Shown: one piece after another, positions 1-5,037 of the stretch | Layout of the letters: every line of letters starts with the position of its first letter | Numbering within the stretch: the stretch's first letter is position 1 | Assembly (NCBI GenBank): GCA_963518665.1 | Contig: CAUQKR010000044.1 | Span: forward strand, 1 to 5,037 | Length of the DNA: 5,037 nucleotides | Origin: GN02-872 sp963518665 | Lineage (GTDB): Bacteria; Patescibacteriota; Gracilibacteria; BD1-5; UBA6164 | Direction of reading: 5' to 3' | Position numbers and translations under genes: made by a program | The notes under the pieces: generated by a model | Database searches by the model: none | What the model was told of the DNA's origin: nothing | Seen by the model: only the letters and a program-made list of their open reading frames with translations

Positions 1-1
1 A

Positions 2-307
2 GTAGAAAATATATGAAATAATGCATTTAGTTGAAATCAATTGACAAGTATAAATATGCCTAAAGTAACAACTATATGAATGGAGGTATTTGAGGAAAAT
101 CAATTAACAAGAATAAATTTACCAGAAGTTAAAACTATATTAAGATTTGCATTTAAATGAAATCAATTAACAAATATAGAATTACCAAAAGTAAAAGAAA
201 TATGAATAGGAGCTTTTTGGCAAAATAATTTAACTAAAGTTGTTTTACCAACTTGAGTAAAAATTGATGAGTCTTTCCCTAATGATGTAACAATAGAATA
301 TAAATAA
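2..307 (+). CDS. BspA-like leucine-rich-repeat protein, C-terminal fragment (5' end outside the window)
   Basis: Read with TGA as Gly, this frame gives 101 residues ending at TAA (305-307). It holds four units of exactly 21 residues (63 nt), with a consensus close to IGxxAFxxNQLTxIxLPxVK. Units begin near residues 4, 25, 46 and 67. The period is also visible in the DNA: the AATCAATT core recurs at about 35, 98 and 161. The AF-x-x-N-x-L-x-x-I-x-L-P pattern is typical of the BspA/TpLRR (LRR_5) family, whose members are usually secreted or surface proteins for adhesion or binding. The localisation signals would lie upstream and cannot be seen. Six of its seven glycines are TGA (residues 5, 11, 26, 53, 68, 85), so the standard code would break it. 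The last 18 residues form a short non-repeat cap. The family call is firm; the ligand is unknown. Confidence 0.85.
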
Positions 308-340
308 AAAAGTAGAAAAAATCTACTTTTTTATTTTTTT
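306..340 (+). terminator. Rho-independent terminator after the LRR gene
   Basis: The stem AAAAAGTAGA (307-316) pairs with TCTACTTTTT (322-331) around a five-A loop and continues into a T-rich tail to 340. It begins at the LRR stop codon. It separates that gene from the gmk-trmD cluster. Confidence 0.75.
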
Positions 341-350
341 ATAAAAAAAA

Positions 351-383
351 TTGAAATTTTTTTAAAAATGAGTAAATTATAAC
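351..383 (+). promoter_or_regulatory. Possible promoter for the gmk-trmD operon
   Basis: TTGAAA (351-356) could be a -35 box. A -10 candidate is TAAATT (373-378) at 16 nt spacing; TATAAC (378-383) is a better -10 but sits 21 nt away. A promoter is expected here because a terminator lies just upstream. The A+T richness makes chance matches common, so the exact boxes are uncertain. Confidence 0.3.
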
Positions 384-408
384 AATATATTTTTTAAAAA
401 TTTTTTTG

Positions 409-990
409 ATGAAAAAGTGACATATCTTTTTTATTTGTGGGCTTACTTGAGCAGGAAAGTGAACTTTGATTAAGTGATTATTAAAAGAAAATATAACATC
501 TTTGGAGTTTGCTATGTCTTGCAAAACTAGAGAACCAAGACCTGGTGAAATAATTTGAAAAGATTATATAAAACTCTCAAAAGAAGAATTTCAAAATCAA
601 ATAAAAGAAAAAAAATTTTTAGAATATAATTTAGTTCATAATCAAGATTATTATGGTACTAGAAAAGTTGATGTGATAGACAATGGAATTTTAAAATGAA
701 AAAATATTCTAAAAGAAATCGATATGCTTATAATTCCGACTATTTTAAAAGATTTGGATTATATGAAAGATGATTTTTCTATTATTTGTCTGGATTTACC
801 TGTAGAACTGGTAAAAGATAGAATGCAAAAAAGATGAGATGATGTAGAATGACTTGATTATAAAAATAGAATAGAATCAGCTATAGAAGAGAAAAAATAT
901 TCTAATCTTTGTGATTTTATAGTTGATGCTACTAATTCTCCAGAAAAAGTTTTAAAAGAAGTAAAAGATTTTATTATTTCAAGAATATAA
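409..990 (+). CDS. gmk: Guanylate kinase (UGA read as Gly)
   Basis: This 193-residue cytosolic enzyme phosphorylates GMP to GDP with ATP, a step in GTP and dGTP supply. The P-loop is GLTGAGKGTL at 11-20. The GMP-binding segment SCKTREPRPGE (37-47) matches the family pattern S-x-x-TR-x-PR-x-GE. It is followed by GKDY (50-53), FLEY (70-73) and YYGT (81-84), and then by LKEID (101-105). The lid/C-terminal part KRGDDVEGLDYKNRIESA (141-158) matches the usual RGxDxxExIxxR region. The length is normal for Gmk. Eight of 13 glycines are TGA, including G14 and G18 of the P-loop. The P-loop has Gly where Gmk normally has Ser (GSGKST), so it looks like adenylate kinase there. ATG 409 is chosen because it gives the usual short lead into the P-loop; the ATG at 368 is out of frame. 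No Shine-Dalgarno is visible. trmD follows after 2 nt. Confidence 0.9.
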
Positions 991-992
991 AA

Positions 993-1646
993 ATGAATTT
1001 TCATATTTTAACTATTTTTCCAGAAAGTTTTGAATCATATTTTTGAAGTTCAATTATGAAAAAAGCACTTGATAAAAAATATTTTTCTATAAATCTTTAT
1101 AAACTAAATGATTTTTCAGAAAAACCGACAAAAAGAGTTGATGATAAAGCTTATGGAATGCATGGACAAGTGATAGAAGCTGAAGTGTTAGCTAAGGCTA
1201 TAGAATATATTTTTAAAAAAGTTGGTAAAAAGATTCCAGTGATTTATATGACTCCAGGTTGAAGTTTGTTGGATCAAGAAAAAGTCGAGTTTTTTTATGA
1301 AAATTTAGAAAAAGATTGTCTGATTATTTGTTGACATTATGAGTGAATAGATGAGAGGATTATAGAGCTTTTTGTTGACTATAAAGTTAGTATTTGAGAA
1401 TATGTTTTGAGTTCTGGAGAGTTGTCAGCAAGTGTTTTTATTGATGCTTTTGTGAGAAATATTCCTTGAGTTTTGTGAAATAAATTGAGTTTAGAAGAAG
1501 AAAGTTTTTCAAAAAAATTTGAAAGAAAAAAAGAACATCCAGTTTATACTAGACCAAAAATTTTTAGATGACTATCAGTTCCAGAAGTACTTTTTTCTGG
1601 AAATCACCTAGAAATAGAGAAGTGGAAAAAAAATAATTTATTTTAA
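993..1646 (+). CDS. trmD: tRNA (guanine37-N1)-methyltransferase TrmD (UGA read as Gly)
   Basis: TrmD uses S-adenosylmethionine to make m1G37 next to the anticodon of some Leu, Pro and Arg tRNAs, which prevents +1 frameshifting. It belongs to the SPOUT trefoil-knot family and normally acts as a dimer. The 217-residue product starts MNFHILTIFPESF like other TrmDs, which fixes the start at 993. Landmarks: RVDDKAYG (48-55), VIYMTPGG (83-90), CGHYEGIDER (113-122), SIGEYVLSSGELSA (133-146), IPGVLG (157-162), HPVYTRP (182-188), VLFSGNH (199-205), EIEKW (207-211). Eight of 14 glycines are TGA: residues 18, 90, 114, 118, 135, 159, 162 and 193, several invariant. Three oddities: the usual GGGxGM loop is shortened to GMHGQ (55-59); the residue aligned with E. 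coli catalytic Asp169 is Glu170; and the protein stops soon after W211, roughly 25-40 residues early. The first ATG lies 2 nt after gmk, implying co-transcription. Confidence 0.95.
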
Positions 1647-1660
1647 TAAATATAAAAATT

Positions 1661-2173
1661 ATGACAGATTTACAAGCAAAATTTACTGAGTTTTTTACTC
1701 AAATTTATCAATCAATAAATTTTGAATTTATTATAAAATTTTTGATTGTATATTTTTTTCTTATTTGGATATCACTTGTAGTTTGGGTTTTAAAAGATAT
1801 CAGAAACAGAACTACAAATGTATTTTTTCAAATTTTTTGTTTAATTGTTGCAGTTATTCCATTTTTTGGTATTTTTGTTTATTTACTTTTTAGACCTTCT
1901 AGAACTTTATATGAAAAATATTATGAAGAAATAGAAGAAAATTTAGATATAATAAATGAAATAATTGAAGAAAGAAAAAAACAGTTTGAAACCAAAATAA
2001 ATAAATCTATAGAAGAAGAAAGAAAAAAAACAAAGTTAAATAAAATAAATTTTTCTTATAAAACGATTGTAAAAGAAGAACCCAAAAAAGAAATAAAAGT
2101 AGAAAAAAACTCTGATTATAAAACAGCAGATAAAGAAATAAGAATAACTCAAATTAAAAAAAGAAGCTTTTAA
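1661..2173 (+). CDS. Two-helix membrane protein with PLDc_N-like N terminus and long charged tail
   Basis: This 170-residue protein begins 14 nt after trmD and is probably the last gene of the gmk-trmD operon. It has two hydrophobic helices, about 23-44 and 54-77, joined by the polar turn KDIRNRTTN. A short conserved-looking stretch, LLFRPSRTLYEKYYEE (75-90), follows. Residues 85-125 are rich in Glu, Lys and Ile and look like a coiled coil or long helix; the rest is Lys-rich and probably disordered. The paired helices recall the PLDc_N membrane anchor found before cardiolipin synthases and in small anchors, but no phospholipase domain is present. Similar small proteins ending in RPxxTLxEKYYEE occur, as far as I recall, in Patescibacteria; this is from memory, not a search. 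It has a single Gly (GGT, G70) and therefore no TGA. No Shine-Dalgarno is seen. Function unknown; possibly a membrane anchor or scaffold. Confidence 0.8.
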   Translation: MTDLQAKFTEFFTQIYQSINFEFIIKFLIVYFFLIWISLVVWVLKDIRNRTTNVFFQIFCLIVAVIPFFGIFVYLLFRPSRTLYEKYYEEIEENLDIINEIIEERKKQFETKINKSIEEERKKTKLNKINFSYKTIVKEEPKKEIKVEKNSDYKTADKEIRITQIKKRSF

Positions 2174-2185
2174 AGCTTCTTTTTT
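2156..2185. terminator. Bidirectional terminator shared by two convergent genes and overlapping both stop codons
   Basis: The run AAAAAAAGAAGCT (2156-2168) pairs with AGCTTCTTTTTT (2174-2185) around a five-base loop. The A run on one side and T run on the other give a U tract in both directions. The upstream arm encodes the last residues (KKRSF) of the + strand membrane protein, whose stop (2171-2173) lies in the loop. The stop of the - strand transporter (2184-2186) overlaps the other arm. Confidence 0.8.
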
Positions 2186-3641
2186 ATATTAGTCATTTTA
2201 TTCAATAAAATATTATAAAAACTCACATTACAAAAACTAGATAATTTAAAAATTTTTCTATAAAATTATTTTTTTTGTTTGCCAAGATATTATATCATTT
2301 TCATGTTAATAGAGCTAAGATTCCTAGCATTAAACCAAGTCATAAGCTAAAGAAAACAACGATAAAACTTGCATAAAGTGTGTCTCATATACTGAAAGAA
2401 AGTAAAAACAAGACAAGAGCATCTATACAAGGATTGCATCAAAAAATTATTCAAGTTACAAGAGTTTTTTTGAAGTTTGCTTTTTGGTTGTGTCCATGAT
2501 TATGATTGTGTTCATGATTGTGATTGTGAGAGCATCAACAACTACAAGCTGAAATATTTTTATTTTTTATTTTTTTGTAAGCATACAGGCAAAAATAAGT
2601 TCAGAAAAATATATATAAAATCAAACTAAATTTGTGTAAATAATTTGTCGAAGTTCAAGTTCCAAGTTTTAGTAAAGTTATTGCAAAAGCAAGTAAAAAT
2701 ATAAAAATCGTATGAGTCAAAGTTATAGTTGTGATGAGAATAAAAACTTCTTTGTTTCTATCAGATTCTGATTTTTTTTCCATCATATAAGCTCAAACTA
2801 TACTTTTTGAGTGACCTGGTAAAAGTCAGTGTAAAGCTCAAAAAATAATTGCAAAAAATAGTCAAAAAATTTTTACAAAAACTGAAACATCTTTTCATAA
2901 ATATTCTTGAAAATAAGCTCAAATATTTACTCAATTTATTTGTATACTGTTTTTATTATTTGCAGTTAGTAGAGGATTATTTTTTATAGTTTTTTCACTA
3001 GATTTTGTCTCTACTTGTTTTGGTCAGATTTTTTTTATATCAAGTATATATTCTATAAAATTGTCTTCTTCTTTCAGAGTTTCACTTATTATTCAGTATT
3101 CCCAGTTTTTTAAATAATAAATTAAGTATCTTTTATCTCAAAAATCCTTATAAGTTCACATATCATTTTTTTCTTCTATTTCAGAAAAAAAGAAAGAGTG
3201 AGAAAAGTGAGTCAACTTCCAAAAAATATCTTTTTTATAGTTTAGGTAAAAAAGATTATTTTCTCAAAGATTTTTTATTTTTGTTCAAAAAATGATTTTT
3301 ATGAGAACGGTATTATCTTTTAGTTTGTCATAAACTTCTCAAGATTCAAAATTTAAATCAAGTTTTTCTCAGTTGTAAGTTATGGTTGTTGATTTTTTTA
3401 TATATTCATTTACATAAGTTTGTAGATTTTCTGTTTTCAGTTCTTGTCATGTTTTCTCTACAAAATCTTTTTTTATTGTGTCAGTAAAATCAAGCCAAGT
3501 ATTTAAAGTGTATTCGATTTTGACTTCATTATTTTCTTCATAAATATAAAATCTATTTAGTATATCTGGTGGAATAGCACAAGCATAGCTAAGTCCAAAT
3601 AAACTAAAAAATATCAAAATTGCTAAAAAAAATTTTTTCAT
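2184..3641 (-). CDS. NicO-family nickel/cobalt transporter with periplasmic-type ectodomain and His-rich loop (UGA read as Gly)
   Basis: The 485-residue product starts with a signal peptide (MKKFFLAILIFFSLFGLSYA, then Cys21). A charged ectodomain of about 230 residues follows; its start, LNRFYIYEENNEVKIEYTL, resembles the ectodomain of NicO proteins that begin HPLGNFxVNxYxxLE. About six helices follow, near 253-271, 298-325, 335-353, 393-415, 421-447 and 465-485. NicO signatures: HGLLPGHSK (271-279), THT (309-311) in helix 2, GCNPC (401-405) where the family usually has a GLxPCP-type sequence, and FFSLGLGLMLG. Between helices 3 and 4 lies a metal-binding loop: CSCGC (366-370), then seven alternating His from 372 to 384. 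RcnA-like members of this family export Ni2+/Co2+; the direction here is inferred. About 28 of 33 glycines are TGA. No Shine-Dalgarno precedes ATG 3641. Family call is strong; metal specificity is unknown. Confidence 0.88.
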
Positions 3642-3670
3642 TTATTTTATTTTTAAAAATTACTTTATAT

Positions 3671-3699
3671 ATTATAGTTTTTTTTATTCTGAAATACAA
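3671..3699 (-). promoter_or_regulatory. Promoter for the NicO-type transporter
   Basis: On the minus strand TTGTAT (3699-3694) and TATAAT (3676-3671) are 17 nt apart. The predicted transcript would start near 3664 and have a leader of roughly 20 nt with no Shine-Dalgarno. I see no metal-repressor operator. Confidence 0.6.
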
Positions 3700-3718
3700 A
3701 TTTTTATTATTTTTTAGA

Positions 3719-3746
3719 TTGACTTTTTTTAAAAATATTTTATAAT
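3719..3746 (+). promoter_or_regulatory. Promoter for the 185-residue hypothetical gene
   Basis: TTGACT (3719-3724) and a perfect TATAAT (3741-3746) are 16 nt apart, with a likely start near 3752. It is divergent from the transporter promoter, and the two fit inside a 138-nt intergenic region. Confidence 0.7.
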
Positions 3747-3766
3747 TTAAGGGCTTATTTTTTATA

Positions 3767-3774
3767 GAAGGAGG
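3767..3774 (+). promoter_or_regulatory. Strong Shine-Dalgarno fixing the start at 3780
   Basis: GAAGGAGG ends 5 nt before ATG 3780. A second in-frame ATG two codons later (3786) is 11 nt away, so 3780 is preferred. No other gene whose start lies in the window has a comparable site. Confidence 0.8.
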
Positions 3775-3779
3775 AAAAT

Positions 3780-4337
3780 ATGAGCATGAAAATCTTGAAA
3801 ATTTCTTTTTTTAGTTATGAAAAAGCTTTCAGATCTAACAATGTAAATTTTGATATTTACACTGATAAAACTGGACTTCTGGCTGATTTCAATTCTTTTC
3901 CTTGTAAAATTAGAAGAGAAGATGTCACAGAAAGGGAACTTGAAAAAAATTATTTTTTAGCTTATGAGGATATTCCTCACGATTGCTTTGCTATGGCTCT
4001 TGTTTTAAAAGTAAAAGATAGTTATAAGATTTTGTCTATTGTTTATGTTGATGCAGAGATTTTGTCAGATTTTATAGATGTTTTACCTCATCCTTTGATG
4101 ATTGTAAAAACTTCTATTTCTGAAAAATTTTTCTTTCATCTAAAACGAGATAAAATTGTAGAAAGTTCTGTGATTTTAGAAGATAGAAAAATTTCTGAAG
4201 AAATTAGACAGAGAAAAAAACATTTATTTTCTCAGAAAAAATTTGATGAACCTTTTTATCTTTCTCATATTAAGAAAAAAAATAGATTTTCAAATATCAA
4301 AAATTTTTCTAAAAAAGTTCCTTTTAGAAAAATTTAA
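3780..4337 (+). CDS. Hypothetical protein, 185 residues, soluble and basic C-terminal tail
   Basis: I do not recognise this family. The start is well supported: a consensus-like promoter at 3719-3746, a GAAGGAGG site 5 nt before the ATG, and a strong terminator straight after the stop. No signal peptide or membrane helix is evident. Residues 1-120 look like a compact alpha/beta fold with alternating hydrophobic strands (KILKISFFSY at 4-13, MALVLKVK around 72-79, ILSIVYVDAE around 84-93). There are Cys at 42 and 69, and a conserved-looking VLPHPLMIVKTS stretch around 100-111. The last 50 or so residues are Lys/Arg/Phe-rich (RQRKKHLF, KKKNRF, KKVPFRKI), suggesting nucleic-acid or ribosome contact, which is inference only. 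It has one Gly (GGA) and no TGA, so it is open under either code. It is transcribed alone, between two opposing genes. Confidence 0.8.
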   Translation: MSMKILKISFFSYEKAFRSNNVNFDIYTDKTGLLADFNSFPCKIRREDVTERELEKNYFLAYEDIPHDCFAMALVLKVKDSYKILSIVYVDAEILSDFIDVLPHPLMIVKTSISEKFFFHLKRDKIVESSVILEDRKISEEIRQRKKHLFSQKKFDEPFYLSHIKKKNRFSNIKNFSKKVPFRKI

Positions 4338-4344
4338 AAAAATT

Positions 4345-4370
4345 AAAAAGCCCAAATTTGGGCTTTTTTT
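4345..4370. terminator. Bidirectional terminator between convergent genes
   Basis: AAAAAGCCC (4345-4353) pairs with GGGCTTTTT (4360-4368) around the loop AAATTT. A and T runs on either side allow termination on both strands. It fills most of the 31-nt gap between the stop at 4337 and the stop of the minus-strand gene at 4369. Confidence 0.85.
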
Positions 4371-4839
4371 AAACTCTTATTTTTTGGATTTTTTCTCCAT
4401 ATTTTAAACAAGTTGAAACTATACATTTCCCTGTAACTCCAGCAAAAAATGGTAAAAATCAAGCTAAAATTAAAAGTTCATTTATATCTAGATTTTCAGT
4501 ATTTACAACTAAAGCAGCAGAGTACCATATTAAAATAGCAAAAACTACTTGTATTATTCTAATAATTTTTTTCTTTGCTACACAAACCCCACTTAAGTTT
4601 AAAACAGCAAATAAAATAGGGAAAAGTCAAAGTGCAGTTATTACATATTTTAAAATTTCTTTAAAAGAACTTGTGTCAACATTTCAAAACAGCATTGTTG
4701 ATTCTATCTCATTTGCTGCTTCTTGTACAAAAAAATTGTAGTAAAGAGTAGCAACTAAAACAAAACCAAAAATAAATCTAATAGCAAGGATTGTTTTATC
4801 ACTTGGTCTTTTTTGTAAAAATTTTATAAATTCAAACAT
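4369..4839 (-). CDS. Small four-helix membrane protein, C-terminal half DUF2892-like (UGA read as Gly)
   Basis: Reading TGA as Gly joins this into 156 residues from ATG 4839 to TAA 4369-4371. Four hydrophobic helices lie near 17-37, 63-88, 92-112 and 119-141. The second half, from KKKIIRIIQ (89-97) to GVTGKCIVSTCLKYG (134-148), resembles DUF2892, a small membrane domain (also at the end of YgaP-type rhodaneses) with a basic RxIRI start and a final TGxCxxxxxxG. That similarity is from memory and is the weakest part of the call. Cysteines lie at 86, 139 and 144, the last two near the end of helix 4. Three of eight glycines are TGA: G52 before NVDTSSFKE, G71 and G127 inside helices. No Shine-Dalgarno is visible; an upstream ATG at 4847 is out of frame. 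Function unknown, and no rhodanese or other catalytic domain is attached. Confidence 0.75.
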
Positions 4840-4870
4840 ATTTTCATAAGTTATTTTTTAAAGCTTTAAT

Positions 4871-4898
4871 ATTTTAAAGAATTTTTTAAAAAAAGCAA
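4871..4898 (-). promoter_or_regulatory. Possible promoter for the four-helix membrane protein
   Basis: On the minus strand TTGCTT (4898-4893) and TAAAAT (4876-4871) are 16 nt apart, which would give a leader of about 25 nt before ATG 4839. Both boxes deviate from consensus and the region is nearly all A and T. Confidence 0.4.
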
Positions 4899-4906
4899 AA
4901 AAAATT

Positions 4907-4933
4907 TTGACTTTTAAAATTTTTCTATATAAT
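4907..4933 (+). promoter_or_regulatory. Promoter for tRNA-Gln
   Basis: TTGACT (4907-4912) and TATAAT (4928-4933) are 15 nt apart, slightly shorter than the usual 16-18. Both boxes are identical to those at 3719-3746. Transcription would start near 4940, leaving a leader of about 22 nt for RNase P removal. Confidence 0.6.
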
Positions 4934-4961
4934 ATCTAGGCTTTAGAGAAAAAACATCTTT

Positions 4962-5036
4962 TGGGATGTCGCCAAGCGGTAAGGCAGCGGACTTTGACTC
5001 CGCCATGCGGGGGTTCGAATCCCTCCATCCCAGCCA
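4962..5036 (+). tRNA. tRNA-Gln (anticodon UUG)
   Basis: A complete 75-nt cloverleaf. The acceptor stem TGGGATG (4962-4968) pairs with CATCCCA, followed by discriminator G5033 and an encoded CCA (5034-5036). The anticodon stem GCGGA/TCCGC encloses loop CTTTGAC, with anticodon TTG at 4994-4996 and A37. The T arm is GGGGG-TTCGAAT-CCCTC with one G-T pair. The U1-A72 end pair is a known feature of bacterial tRNA-Gln, which supports the identity. It reads CAA, and CAG by wobble. It is much richer in G+C than its surroundings, as expected for a tRNA. Confidence 0.97.
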
Positions 5037-5037
5037 T

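Noticed and set aside
368..382. An earlier ATG start for gmk at 368
   Set aside because: It is out of frame with gmk and meets TAA after three more codons.
339..524. A minus-strand reading frame of 61 codons
   Set aside because: It runs opposite the gmk start and a T-rich leader, has a low-complexity Phe/Lys/Ile composition, and has no promoter or ribosome site. It is a shadow of gmk.
1056..1262. A separate 68-residue plus-strand gene
   Set aside because: It is TrmD residues 22-89 in the same frame, bounded upstream by an internal Met and downstream by a TGA that encodes Gly90.
993..1646. trmD as a pseudogene with many premature stops
   Set aside because: Every in-frame TGA falls on or near a glycine column, the frame never shifts, and conserved motifs run to the end. 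Decay would also give TAA, TAG and frameshifts.
2490..2530. Short tandem repeat (ATGATTGTG-like) as a microsatellite or CRISPR-like array
   Set aside because: The repetition is the coding pattern of alternating His and Asn codons in the transporter's metal loop. It lies in frame, with no spacers.
409..3641. UGA as Trp (Mycoplasma-type code 4) or selenocysteine
   Set aside because: TGA sits at invariant glycines in GHYEG and the P-loop, which Trp would destroy. Selenocysteine would not occur dozens of times or in these families.
3642..3779. A metal-responsive operator or riboswitch before the transporter
   Set aside because: The leader is only about 20 nt, and I see no inverted repeat like those of known nickel repressors nor any structured RNA. 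The region is explained by two divergent promoters.
1..5037. A mobile element, defence island or CRISPR system
   Set aside because: No transposase, integrase, terminal repeats, nuclease or repeat-spacer pattern is visible on either strand. A tRNA can be an integration site, but nothing beyond it is in the window.

Overview
The window comes from an organism that reads UGA as glycine (genetic code 25), as in the candidate phyla Gracilibacteria (BD1-5) and Absconditabacteria (SR1). Under the standard code most of the window looks like broken fragments. With TGA read as Gly, intact genes appear, and TGA falls on glycines that are invariant in well-known families, such as both glycines of the TrmD GHYEG motif. 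By hand count about 53 in-frame TGA codons lie in five of the seven genes. All seven genes end in TAA. The DNA is strongly A+T rich apart from the tRNA. I cannot tell the two phyla apart from this window.

Layout, left to right. (1) 2-307 (+): the C-terminal end of a BspA-type leucine-rich-repeat protein, followed by a terminator. (2) 409-2173 (+): a compact cluster of guanylate kinase (gmk), tRNA m1G37 methyltransferase (trmD) and a two-helix membrane protein with a charged tail. Gaps are 2 and 14 nt, which suggests one operon. (3) 2184-3641 (-): a 485-residue NicO-type nickel/cobalt transporter with a signal peptide, a large ectodomain and a Cys/His-rich metal-binding loop. It converges on the previous operon, and one hairpin serves both 3' ends. 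(4) 3780-4337 (+): an unrecognised 185-residue basic protein with a good promoter and the only strong Shine-Dalgarno in the window. (5) 4369-4839 (-): a small four-helix membrane protein whose second half resembles DUF2892; it shares a hairpin terminator with gene 4. (6) 4962-5036 (+): tRNA-Gln(UUG) with encoded CCA and its own promoter.

The genes do not form one obvious pathway. gmk and trmD are housekeeping (GMP to GDP; tRNA frame maintenance). The transporter is a metal-homeostasis gene transcribed alone. Intergenic space is minimal: every convergent pair shares a terminator, and the divergent pairs (3641/3780 and 4839/tRNA) have short gaps with recognisable sigma70-like boxes. No mobile element, CRISPR array or defence system is visible. 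The main interest is the recoding, the unusual details in TrmD and the transporter, and the two uncharacterised proteins.
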